In this document: positions 1-6,645 of the stretch, in pieces
How the letters are laid out: every line of letters starts with the position of its first letter
How positions within the stretch are numbered: position 1 is the stretch's first letter
From: CAYJAY01 sp964368445
GTDB lineage: Bacteria > Bacillota > Clostridia > Oscillospirales > Ruminococcaceae
DNA length: 29,391 nt
Assembly: GCA_964368445.1 (NCBI GenBank)
Contig: CAYJAY010000031.1
Coordinates: 1 to 29,391, forward strand
Direction of reading: 5' to 3'
Made by a program: the position numbers and the translations under genes
Notes under the pieces: generated by a model
Databases searched by the model: none
Told to the model about the DNA's origin: nothing
Seen by the model: only the letters and a program-made list of their open reading frames with translations

Positions 1-21
1 TCTTGAAAATATCTTGGCGTT

Positions 22-73
22 GCCGTGGCAAAGCCACATGGCGAATTTATATAATGCTTCGCATTATATAAAT
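22..73. repeat. Intergenic hairpin repeat, copy A (loop TTC)
   Basis: This 52-base unit contains two nested-style hairpins. The first is GTGGC-aaa-GCCAC at 25-37. The second has 13-base perfect arms, ATTTATATAATGC at 45-57 and its complement at 61-73, with a TTC loop at 58-60. A second copy lies at 165-216 and is identical except that its loop reads GAA, the reverse complement of TTC. There is no coding signal. Function is unknown; it resembles small dispersed intergenic hairpin repeats. Confidence 0.85.
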
Positions 74-94
74 AATCCGCAGGATTATTTATAT
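66..94. repeat. Triloop hairpin with 13 bp arms
   Basis: The arm ATATAAATAATCC at 66-78 and its complement at 82-94 enclose the three-base loop GCA. The left arm shares bases 66-73 with the right arm of the preceding hairpin (61-73), so the two structures cannot form together on one strand. There is no T tract to suggest a terminator. Confidence 0.8.
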
Positions 95-98
95 TTAG

Positions 99-141
99 CT
101 CCACCGTAGGTGGAGATTATGCATCTTGACCTTTGGTCAGG
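99..141. repeat. Two further triloop hairpins
   Basis: CTCCACC-gta-GGTGGAG spans 99-115. TTGACC-ttt-GGTCAG lies around 126-140, with one G-T wobble and an outer C-G pair at 125/141. Both keep the three-base loop seen in the neighbouring hairpins. They are non-coding and their function is unknown. Confidence 0.7.
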
Positions 142-164
142 CGGTTTAAAATAGTATTGAAGAC

Positions 165-216
165 GCCGTGGCAAAGCCACATGGCGAATTTATATAATGC
201 GAAGCATTATATAAAT
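165..216. repeat. Intergenic hairpin repeat, copy B (loop GAA)
   Basis: This is a direct copy of the unit at 22-73. The outer sequence and both 13-base arms (188-200 and 204-216) are identical, but the three loop bases at 201-203 are GAA instead of TTC. It lies immediately upstream of the promoter of the next gene. Confidence 0.85.
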
Positions 217-249
217 ATTATCTATTTTAAATTTAACTAATTGATTTTG

Positions 250-258
250 TGTTATAAT
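250..258 (+). promoter_or_regulatory. Extended -10 promoter for the acyltransferase-like gene
   Basis: TGTTATAAT combines an extended -10 TGn with a perfect TATAAT at 253-258. The only -35 candidate is the weak TTTAAC at 232-237. Transcription would start near 265, just before an inverted repeat at 273-292 and the ribosome binding site at 296-304. The same nine bases precede tig, lepB and rplS. Confidence 0.6.
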
Positions 259-272
259 ATATACAAGACTAA

Positions 273-292
273 AATTCGCCATGTGGCGAATT
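273..292 (+). promoter_or_regulatory. Inverted repeat in the 5' leader
   Basis: AATTCGCCA and its complement TGGCGAATT are separated by two bases, TG. The hairpin would form in the first part of the transcript, directly before the ribosome binding site. The in-frame ATG at 281 sits inside it, which argues against that ATG as the start. The arm shares the word GGCGAATTTAT with the repeats at 22-73 and 165-216. Confidence 0.6.
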
Positions 293-310
293 TATAGAAA
301 GGCGAATAAA

Positions 311-1597
311 TTGGAAAACTACAATAAACTTGATGTAGCGGCAAAACTTTTCCCCTCGGTTAGAAGTAAAAACAACTCTTCTGTCTATAGGCTATCGGTG
401 GTTTTAAATGAAGAGGTTGATGAAAGAATTTTACAACTTGCGGTAAACATGGTATACGAGAGATTTTCTTTGTTTTTTTTAAGACTGAGAAGGGGGTTTT
501 TCTGGCACTATTTTGACAAAAATCATATCCACTTCACCGTTGCAAAAGAAAAAAAATCCCCCTGCAACGACATACTTTCTTTTGAAAACAAAGGCTATAT
601 CATAAAAGTTTTGTACTATAAAAACAGAATTTCTATCGAAGCTTTCCATTCGATAACCGACGGAAGCGGAGTTGTCGAGTATCTTAAATCTTTGGTCTAC
701 TACTATTTTTGTATTAAACACGGAAACGTAGATGACCAAGGAAAGATTCTTTTATTTAATGAAATCGACACAAACGACAGCGACAGTTTCATCGAACATT
801 TTGGCAACGCACAGATTAAACGCAAAAAACAAAAAAACGATATCTCCTCTAAAAATTCATTCTTGATAACGGGAAAACGTTTTAGGCGAAAAGGAAACAG
901 CGTCATAACAGGCATTGTTTCGGTTAACGAACTAAAACTATACTGCAAACAAAACAACTGCAGCATAACCGCTTTTTTAACCGCTAACATGATTATGTCT
1001 ATCTATGTTAATATGCAAAAAAAATCATATGACAAAAAACCGATAGTTATCGCTGTGCCTGTTAATCTGAGAAAACTGTTTGATTCAAAAACGTTAAAGA
1101 ATTTTTTTGGTGTAATAAGTGTTGGATGTAACATGTCGGACGATGTTACGTTTGAAAAGCTTCTTAACATTGTCAGTGAACAGTTAAAATCTGCCGGTGA
1201 TCAAGAGCACCTAATTGATAGCTCGGTTAAAAAACTTAACATTTCAAAAAATGTTTTTTCAAGGTATACTCCGCTTATCTTTAAAAACCTAATCGTTCCT
1301 ATTGGCTATAATTTTATAGACGATATAAAAAAGACCATGTCGATTTCAAACCTCGGCCCTATTAACTTTCCCGATGGGATAAAAAAATATATCGAACATG
1401 TTGAAATCTTTTTATATCCAACCGCCAAAAAACCAATTAACTGTGGTATTTGCTCTTTTGAGGACAAACTAAGCGTTAACTTTACAAAAAACATAAAAGA
1501 TTCGGGGTTAATGAGGGAGTTTTTCAGTTCGCTTGTTAAGATAACCGGGGCTTCTGTCTTTGTTTATTCCAACATGTGGGGGGACGATTATGAATAG
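311..1597 (+). CDS. Condensation/alcohol acetyltransferase-like protein
   Basis: The protein is about 428 residues and has a condensation-domain or acyltransferase fold of the CAT/BAHD superfamily. It shows the catalytic HxxxDG pattern as FHSITDGSG (H113, D117) and a later SNLGPI segment typical of the C-terminal half. No carrier-protein or adenylation domain is attached. The likely role is acyl transfer to an alcohol or lipid-like acceptor; the substrate is unknown. I chose the TTG at 311 because AGAAAGGCG (296-304) lies six bases upstream and the protein then begins MENYNKLDVAAKLFP, like relatives as I recall them. An ATG at 281 is in frame but has no ribosome binding site and lies in a hairpin. 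The stop overlaps the start of the next gene by eight bases, so the two are probably translationally coupled. Confidence 0.7.
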   Translation: MENYNKLDVAAKLFPSVRSKNNSSVYRLSVVLNEEVDERILQLAVNMVYERFSLFFLRLRRGFFWHYFDKNHIHFTVAKEKKSPCNDILSFENKGYIIKVLYYKNRISIEAFHSITDGSGVVEYLKSLVYYYFCIKHGNVDDQGKILLFNEIDTNDSDSFIEHFGNAQIKRKKQKNDISSKNSFLITGKRFRRKGNSVITGIVSVNELKLYCKQNNCSITAFLTANMIMSIYVNMQKKSYDKKPIVIAVPVNLRKLFDSKTLKNFFGVISVGCNMSDDVTFEKLLNIVSEQLKSAGDQEHLIDSSVKKLNISKNVFSRYTPLIFKNLIVPIGYNFIDDIKKTMSISNLGPINFPDGIKKYIEHVEIFLYPTAKKPINCGICSFEDKLSVNFTKNIKDSGLMREFFSSLVKITGASVFVYSNMWGDDYE

Positions 1598-2258
1598 ATG
1601 CGACAACTGCAACGTTTTTGTTTATGAAAGCGAAACGCTCTGCCCTCTTTGCCAATCTCAAATGGAACCGATAGGTGAAACATCTGTCCAATTTCCGGAA
1701 TATAAAAAAATATCCAACAAATTTTCTCCTATCAACAACATTCCACATTTCATAACTGCGGCATCTATAATTATTTGTATTTATATAAATATTTTCACCT
1801 ATGACAAAGGCGACGTTATATGGTCGATAATAGTTTCATGTGCCGTAATATGCAGTTTTGCTTTTTACATGATAATAAAAACCAACAAAAAAAGGTATGG
1901 CTCTAAAGTTGTGTACACCTATATACTGATAAGTTCACTCGTAGTCGTAATCGATTATTCGACAGGTATGCGCTTTTGGTCTACCGACTTTGTCTTCCCT
2001 TTTTTAACGCTTAGTGTTCTTCTTTATCTAACAGTTTTATCGATCAGAAACAGGGGCCATTTTTCCGAATATTTCGGATATCTTTTAACGGTAACCGCAA
2101 TAAGTTTCACGTCAATACCGCTTTTCATATTTGATCTTTACAACTACGGTTGGGGCGCGTTAATATCTATATTAAGTTGCGTAATAATTGCAATTGGATT
2201 ATATTTGTTTGTAGACAAACCTTTAAAGTCCGAGATAAAAAAACGATTTAACAGCTAA
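1590..2258 (+). CDS. DUF6320-like zinc-ribbon membrane protein
   Basis: The protein is 222 residues. An N-terminal zinc ribbon (C4, C7, C18, C21 in two CxxC knuckles) is followed by about six hydrophobic helices from residue ~50 to ~212. This architecture matches my recollection of DUF6320, a family of unknown function often next to acyltransferase-like genes in Clostridia. The ATG at 1590 follows a GGGGGG tract and overlaps the upstream stop; an ATG ten codons earlier lacks support. The helices place it in the membrane with the zinc ribbon probably cytoplasmic. An inferred role is to anchor or partner the upstream enzyme. Confidence in the family is moderate and in function low. Confidence 0.7.
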   Translation: MNRCDNCNVFVYESETLCPLCQSQMEPIGETSVQFPEYKKISNKFSPINNIPHFITAASIIICIYINIFTYDKGDVIWSIIVSCAVICSFAFYMIIKTNKKRYGSKVVYTYILISSLVVVIDYSTGMRFWSTDFVFPFLTLSVLLYLTVLSIRNRGHFSEYFGYLLTVTAISFTSIPLFIFDLYNYGWGALISILSCVIIAIGLYLFVDKPLKSEIKKRFNS

Positions 2259-2293
2259 ACATAAACGATGTTCAAATTAAAATCAAACACTAA

Positions 2294-2330
2294 AAAACGG
2301 CGACAGTTTCTTTAAAACTACGCCGTTTTA
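2294..2330. terminator. Bidirectional terminator
   Basis: The nine-base arm AAAACGGCG (2294-2302) pairs with CGCCGTTTT (2321-2329). The loop contains an inner AGTTT/AAACT stem. T-rich sequence follows on the plus strand and A-rich sequence precedes it, giving a T tract on the minus strand too. It separates the convergent genes ending at 2258 and 2344. Confidence 0.75.
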
Positions 2331-2343
2331 ATTTATTGTTTTT

Positions 2344-3216
2344 TTATTTGTCGCTTTCGTCGCCTAGCTTATAAGCAATTATAAACCCAGACACAAACAA
2401 CAAAAGTGTGCTAATTATCGAAAACAGATCGATGGTAAAAGTGGCGTCGTGCAGAGACACAATCGGAACCGACAGAACCGAAGCACACATAAACCCCAAA
2501 ACCCCAAAAAAAGTTTTTTGTCGAAATTTTGCAAAAAGAAATTCTACTAAACGGGCCATTCCAATCAACCCTATTAAAATTCCAATTCCGTATAAAGAAA
2601 GCATTGTGAAATTATATAGAAAATCTTTAAACGTTGCAAGCGAAACGATAGCCGCAAGTATGTTGTCATAGTGCCCAAGAAGCATCAACAAAAGCGAACC
2701 GCTAACCCCCGGTAAAATCATCGTTCCCGCAACTATTATTCCAACAAAAATAAACGAAACCGCCGAACCAAAATCAAGTTTTTGCAGCTCTCCAACCGTT
2801 TCCGGGCGCATAGTTTCAAGAAAAGCCATTCCCATTACAAGAGAAAAGGCCAAGAAAAAAATTAAAAAATTCGAAAATTTTCTATTGCTAACATCAAACG
2901 GCTTTGCACTCTTGCAAATACCCGGGATTCCTCCCGCCACAAGACCTGTAAAAAACATTGCGGTTAACAAAGGGTAGTACTGAAAGGAATATTTAATAAC
3001 TCCGCTCATCGTAAGTATCGAGATTCCAAGACCCAACCCGATAGGAACTAAAAATCTAATATTTCTTTTAAAACTCTTTGTAAAATGTCCTACCGCATGG
3101 ATTAAATCCTCATAAATACCAAGCGTCAAAGCAAGCGTTCCGCCGCTTACGCCCGGAATTATGTTGGCAATACCCATAATAAACCCTTTGATAGCCAATA
3201 TTATAAAATTCTTCAT
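2344..3216 (-). CDS. popT: DUF368 undecaprenyl-phosphate translocase (PopT family)
   Basis: The protein is 290 residues and almost wholly hydrophobic, with two copies of the motif PGVSG (residues 21-25 and 169-173) marking an internal repeat. This is the signature of DUF368. Members have been shown to return undecaprenyl phosphate to the cytoplasmic face for reuse in peptidoglycan and teichoic acid synthesis. I start at ATG 3216 (MKNFIILAIKGF). AAAGAGG lies about 13 bases upstream, which is a long spacing. A TTG at 3252 is in frame but has no ribosome binding site. It lies downstream of tRNA-Leu on the same strand. Family assignment is firm; the symbol is by family only. Confidence 0.85.
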   Translation of the reverse strand: MKNFIILAIKGFIMGIANIIPGVSGGTLALTLGIYEDLIHAVGHFTKSFKRNIRFLVPIGLGLGISILTMSGVIKYSFQYYPLLTAMFFTGLVAGGIPGICKSAKPFDVSNRKFSNFLIFFLAFSLVMGMAFLETMRPETVGELQKLDFGSAVSFIFVGIIVAGTMILPGVSGSLLLMLLGHYDNILAAIVSLATFKDFLYNFTMLSLYGIGILIGLIGMARLVEFLFAKFRQKTFFGVLGFMCASVLSVPIVSLHDATFTIDLFSIISTLLLFVSGFIIAYKLGDESDK

Positions 3217-3331
3217 AAAGAAATATAAACCTCTTTCATATCGTAAAAGCAAAATAAAAAGTTATAGTAAATACATAAATTTATATAAAGCAAAACGTCA
3301 CAAACTCTAGATGAGCTTGCGACGAAATACA

Positions 3332-3416
3332 TGGTGCGAGTGATGGGACTTGAACCCATACGCCATAAGACACACGCCCCTCAAACGTGCCTGTCTGCCG
3401 ATTCCAGCACACTCGC
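3332..3416 (-). tRNA. tRNA-Leu (anticodon GAG)
   Basis: The acceptor stem is GCGAGTG paired with CACTCGC, and CCA is encoded. The anticodon stem CACGT/GCGTG closes the loop TTGAGGG, giving anticodon GAG after U33. A long variable arm (TGTCTTATGGCGTA) and a T arm ATGGG-TTCAAGT-CCCAT complete a class II tRNA of 85 bases including CCA. It should read CUC and CUU codons. Confidence 0.95.
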
Positions 3417-3434
3417 AAATCAACTGCGAGTGAT

Positions 3435-3464
3435 ATTGTATCATTTTTCATTGATATTTGTCAA
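3435..3464 (-). promoter_or_regulatory. tRNA-Leu promoter
   Basis: On the minus strand there is a perfect -35 TTGACA (3459-3464), an 18-base spacer, and -10 TACAAT (3435-3440). The predicted start is near 3428, about 12 bases before the mature tRNA end, as expected for a stable-RNA promoter. Confidence 0.8.
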
Positions 3465-3530
3465 TACTTATAACAAAAATATTTTTAAAAAATTATAATT
3501 ACGTTATTTTAACAAAATTAACAGCATTTT

Positions 3531-3562
3531 TTAATTGCTTTCCGCTTTTTAATCGCAATTAA
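3531..3562. repeat. Hairpin downstream of the DUF6514-like gene
   Basis: TTAATTGC at 3531-3538 pairs perfectly with GCAATTAA at 3555-3562. The structure lies about 20 bases after the stop at 3583. On the minus strand it is followed by A-rich rather than T-rich sequence, so it is a poor intrinsic terminator in that direction. The rest of the 3465-3582 gap is AT-rich with nothing else evident. Confidence 0.5.
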
Positions 3563-3582
3563 TTTTATATTTTCAACTAAAT

Positions 3583-3789
3583 TTATTGTAAAATATTTTC
3601 AAGAACATCATACGCATGACATCCTTCAACTTGCATACAATTAAAAATCTCAACTATATTTTTAACAAAACTCTGTTCTGTCGAAATGTCTTCTACCGTT
3701 ATCTGTGTGTTTTTCAAACCATAAGTTTTAAATAATTGGCCTTGCTCGTTAAGAATAGTTGTCTCGTGGATGATGTAGTTACTAAACAT
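3583..3789 (-). CDS. DUF6514-like small protein
   Basis: The 68-residue soluble protein has the pattern YG(I/L)..I.VEDIST followed by NIVEIFN and a C-terminal DVLENIL, which resembles DUF6514, a small clostridial family of unknown function. The start is an ATG with AAGGA (minus strand; 3800-3804) at good spacing. The gene is alone on its transcript. Its promoter region carries two Spo0A-like boxes (3844-3860), which suggests control at the transition to sporulation or stationary phase. The family call is from recollection of the motif and should be tested by profile search. Confidence 0.6.
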   Translation of the reverse strand: MFSNYIIHETTILNEQGQLFKTYGLKNTQITVEDISTEQSFVKNIVEIFNCMQVEGCHAYDVLENILQ

Positions 3790-3816
3790 AGTCTCAATTT
3801 CCTTCTTTTTTTCCTT

Positions 3817-3825
3817 ATAATAACA
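3817..3825 (-). promoter_or_regulatory. Candidate extended -10 for the DUF6514-like gene
   Basis: TGTTATTAT on the minus strand is an extended -10 (TATTAT at 3817-3822), about 28 bases upstream of the start. No good -35 is present. The region where a -35 would lie borders the Spo0A-like boxes, as in activator-dependent promoters. Confidence 0.4.
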
Positions 3826-3843
3826 GCAAAAAATTGAGAAGTT

Positions 3844-3860
3844 TGTCGAAAAATGTCGAA
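3844..3860 (+). promoter_or_regulatory. Tandem Spo0A-like boxes
   Basis: TGTCGAA occurs at 3844-3850 and again at 3854-3860, an exact 10 bp period. TGTCGAA is the core of the Spo0A box known from Bacillus and Clostridium, and tandem boxes one helical turn apart are typical of regulated promoters. They lie just upstream of the candidate -10 of the DUF6514-like gene. Binding is inferred. Confidence 0.5.
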
Positions 3861-3951
3861 CATTTAAATTTTTTTATAATTTTTTCATAGATTTTCCATT
3901 ATATTTGTCGCGTTTACTACATCGTGTTACTTCTTTTTACTTAAAAAACAA

Positions 3952-3990
3952 GGGGGGCACGCAAATATATTTGCAATAGCCCCCTTTTTT
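3952..3990. terminator. Strong hairpin terminator after the GGDEF gene
   Basis: GGGGGGC (3952-3958) pairs with GCCCCC (3979-3984), and inside it is the perfect palindrome GCAAATATATTTGC (3961-3974). Seven T bases follow on the plus strand, and CTTGTTTTTT follows on the minus strand. It serves the minus-strand gene ending at 4028. Because it also fits the plus strand it would stop antisense transcription. Confidence 0.8.
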
Positions 3991-4027
3991 TACAATATTA
4001 TGAAATTTTTAAAACAGATACGAATTT

Positions 4028-5704
4028 TTAAACAAGTCCCGAGACAACAAAAGCGTTGTTGTCGCTGTTCCATGTTATTTCTTTACACATTATACTTGAA
4101 TTTTCATCGTTTATCAAGGGGCAGTATTCGCATTGTGTGTCTTTGTTATAAAATTTCTTGTGACAGGTTAACCCGCGAGTGTTAACAATTCTATCCCTTG
4201 CAGACGAGTTCATATAATAAGGTTTAAAGGTTTCTTTGCTTATAACATATATCGGCAGTTCAAGCGATTCAAGAACCGCCATCGAGTGTATCTTTTGATC
4301 TAATGTCGATTGAGCCAAAAAGCTATTTAGAAGAAAAACCGACATTGTCTTACATGTTTCAATCAAAGTACTGTGTTCCGATTCTTTGAAGTTTTGAGAA
4401 TCGTCAATGCTTTGTTCAAAACATATATAGCCATAAAGCAAGGTTCCATATTTTATGGCGTACATGTATCTAACAGTATTTTTGTCATTATTTTGTTCAA
4501 TGGCAAAATCTTCGTTGCTAAAAAGTTGGTGCATACTCATAACTTCTTGAAGAGATGCTGTTTTGTCTGCCGGAATTTCAAAGTCTTTATTTTTGCTCCA
4601 GTTGAAAAGATGTGACATCCTGTGGTCTTCATAATCAATCTTTAATACATGTGCGTTGCAAAAATTATATTGTTCACATGTGAGGTGTAAAACCGAATGA
4701 ACAGAAGTTTCAAGATCTTTTGTTGTATAAAGTAACGAGAAGATATATTCTCTGAAATTGCTTTTAAAGTTTTTACCGACACCTTTATCCTCGATTTCGG
4801 TTCGAGTGGATTTATACTGAGATTTTTCTTCACCTGTGAAAAAAGTGTATCCATTTTTCCCGTCGGCTTTGGTGTTGTAAAGAGCAACGTCGGCGTTTTC
4901 ATAAATAACCTCAAAGTCTGTGATCTCTTCGGTAGTCGCAATTCCAATACTTGCCGAGATGTTAACCGTTTGATCTTTTTGTTTATATGCTTTTTTAAAT
5001 TTTTCACAAACAGCTTTTGCTCGCTCTTCCAAGACTTCTTTATTTTTGTAGTTTTTCAAAAATACAAAAAACTCATCTCCACCGACACGTCCGATAATGT
5101 CGCTTTTTTGAAAGACAGATTTTAAAGCGTCGCTGAGTTGAGACAAAACCGCGTCGCCATAAAGGTGTCCAAATGTGTCGTTAATGGTTTTGAAGAAATC
5201 GACATCGATAATCATTAACGCACCGTTTTTAAACGAATTGCCTTTAAGAAACTTTTTTATCAAAAGTTCGGTTGTTTTTTTGTTGTATAGACCGGTTAAT
5301 CCATCTCTTTGACCGGCTATCTCGGTTTGTTTAACAAACTCATACAGTTTAACATATGCGTTTACCCTTGCTTTAACAATGCTATCTTTAAATGGTTTTG
5401 ATATATAATCAATTGCTCCAAGGTTTAAACCTTTTTCTTCGCTTTCATCATTACCAAGTCCGGTTATGAAAATTACCGGTATCGTGCTGTATTCGTCACT
5501 GGCTTTAAGTTTTTCAATAATCTGGAAACCGTCAAGCTCGGGCATAATAATGTCAAGAAGTATAAGATGTGGCTCGTTTTGTTCAAGAATTTCAAACATC
5601 TCTCGGCCACTTGAAGCACAAAGAATCTCGTGTTCGTCACCGAGGAGTTTCATTATATACATTCTATTTACTAAGCTATCATCGACAACTAAAATTTGTT
5701 TCAT
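4028..5704 (-). CDS. Response regulator with GGDEF, GAF-like and PAS-like domains
   Basis: The protein is 558 residues. A receiver domain fills 1-125 with phospho-acceptor D51 in LLDIIMPELDG and K103 in ISKPF. A diguanylate cyclase GGDEF domain follows (~134-290), with the intact motif GGDEF at 208-212, so it should make cyclic di-GMP. The inhibitory RxxD site is altered to QKSD (199-202), suggesting weak product inhibition. Residues ~318-460 look GAF-like. The C-terminus (~475-558) looks PAS-like with C514, C525, C528 and C540, including a CEYCPL motif, possibly for metal or redox sensing. There is no transmembrane segment and no adjacent histidine kinase. The ribosome binding site AAAGG lies about 13 bases upstream, a long spacing. 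Confidence 0.85.
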   Translation of the reverse strand: MKQILVVDDSLVNRMYIMKLLGDEHEILCASSGREMFEILEQNEPHLILLDIIMPELDGFQIIEKLKASDEYSTIPVIFITGLGNDESEEKGLNLGAIDYISKPFKDSIVKARVNAYVKLYEFVKQTEIAGQRDGLTGLYNKKTTELLIKKFLKGNSFKNGALMIIDVDFFKTINDTFGHLYGDAVLSQLSDALKSVFQKSDIIGRVGGDEFFVFLKNYKNKEVLEERAKAVCEKFKKAYKQKDQTVNISASIGIATTEEITDFEVIYENADVALYNTKADGKNGYTFFTGEEKSQYKSTRTEIEDKGVGKNFKSNFREYIFSLLYTTKDLETSVHSVLHLTCEQYNFCNAHVLKIDYEDHRMSHLFNWSKNKDFEIPADKTASLQEVMSMHQLFSNEDFAIEQNNDKNTVRYMYAIKYGTLLYGYICFEQSIDDSQNFKESEHSTLIETCKTMSVFLLNSFLAQSTLDQKIHSMAVLESLELPIYVISKETFKPYYMNSSARDRIVNTRGLTCHKKFYNKDTQCEYCPLINDENSSIMCKEITWNSDNNAFVVSGLV

Positions 5705-5806
5705 GTTATCTTACATACCTTTCTTGATGTTTTGGGCAGTTTTGCACAATGATATTTAAAGTGGCAAAATTTTGTTTAACATCTTGACCAAAAAGCACAA
5801 AACACA

Positions 5807-5829
5807 AGTTTGAAACCTTGTTTCAAACT
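5807..5829. promoter_or_regulatory. Perfect 10 bp inverted repeat upstream of the GGDEF gene
   Basis: AGTTTGAAAC-ctt-GTTTCAAACT is a stem of ten pairs with a three-base loop, about 105 bases upstream of the minus-strand start at 5704. It could be an operator or a leader hairpin. On the minus strand only a mixed T/G tract follows, so a terminator is less likely. Confidence 0.55.
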
Positions 5830-5843
5830 AATTTCCTGTTAAT

Positions 5844-5857
5844 TGAGCATATGCTCA
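5844..5857. promoter_or_regulatory. 14 bp perfect palindrome
   Basis: TGAGCATATGCTCA is perfectly symmetrical and sits in the divergent 5705-6128 gap, 15 bases from the inverted repeat at 5807-5829. It is a plausible operator half-pair for a dimeric regulator. No regulator gene is adjacent. The rest of the gap is AT-rich; besides the flavodoxin promoter I see no gene or RNA in it. Confidence 0.45.
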
Positions 5858-6038
5858 TTTATTTATATTATTATCATATAATGAATGAAAAACTATTTGT
5901 TATCATTTTTATTAATATTATATTAACAAATAACAGTGTGAAAATCAAATAAAATCGAAAAATTTTTCAAAAAACTTTTAGAAAATGCAATTATTTTTTT
6001 TTAAATGAATAATAAGACGAAATGTCATATATACTTAC

Positions 6039-6067
6039 TTGAAAAAAAACATATAAATTGATAAAAT
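6039..6067 (+). promoter_or_regulatory. Promoter of the flavodoxin-glyA group
   Basis: TTGAAA (6039-6044), a 17-base spacer and TAAAAT (6062-6067) match a sigma-A promoter well. The transcript would start near 6074, giving a leader of about 55 bases before the start at 6129. Confidence 0.65.
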
Positions 6068-6128
6068 AACTGTAAGAGGTAAAGTGTTTTTGATTTAGTT
6101 AAACCATATTTTTGAAAAGGAGAACATA

Positions 6129-6527
6129 ATGCAGATATATTATTTTACAAGAACAGGCAACTGTGAGAGAATTGCTCAAGAGATAGCAAAAAGCAAAAAT
6201 CTTGTTGCTTTTAAGATCGACGACGGAAAAGACTGGAGTGGCAAAGTTAATTTTGTGAAGGCGGGAGCGATGTCCGCAAAACGAGAAAGCCTTGAAGTTA
6301 CCCACGAAAAGATAGAACAAACGGGAGACGTAGTTGTTGTTTTTCCAATCTGGGCAGGAACGTTTCCTCCGGCAATCAGAGGATTTTTAAAAAATGTTGA
6401 CAACAAAAGGGTGACGGCAGTTGCGGTTAGCGCTGTGTCAAGCCTTGGAAATGATGAACAAAACATGTTTGGCAAGTTTTTTGAGACAAAGGGTAAAGTC
6501 ACGTCTGCGCCACAAGAGTTGCTTTAA
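6129..6527 (+). CDS. Short-chain flavodoxin-like protein
   Basis: The protein is 132 residues. The N-terminal strand ends in TRTGN (7-11), the FMN phosphate-binding loop, and FPIWAGTFPPAIRGFL (72-87) supplies the second flavin loop. It probably binds FMN and carries electrons in the cytoplasm or reduces a small substrate. At 132 residues it is a little short of typical flavodoxins and its C-terminus is abrupt, but no frameshift is apparent. A strong ribosome binding site, AAAAGGAG, lies seven bases upstream. The redox partner is unknown. Confidence 0.8.
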   Translation: MQIYYFTRTGNCERIAQEIAKSKNLVAFKIDDGKDWSGKVNFVKAGAMSAKRESLEVTHEKIEQTGDVVVVFPIWAGTFPPAIRGFLKNVDNKRVTAVAVSAVSSLGNDEQNMFGKFFETKGKVTSAPQELL

Positions 6528-6645
6528 GTTAAGTTTTTTGAGTGAAGCGATAGCTTATTAAGTTGTATTATATGCATTTAACGAGACGATAAAATGAAAT
6601 TGCCAAGAAAAACAACAAAACCATATTAATCGGAGGAAAGAACTT

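Noticed and set aside
5705..6128. Cyclic di-GMP riboswitch upstream of the GGDEF gene
   Set aside because: No GEMM-type conserved core is recognisable on either strand; only simple palindromes are present.
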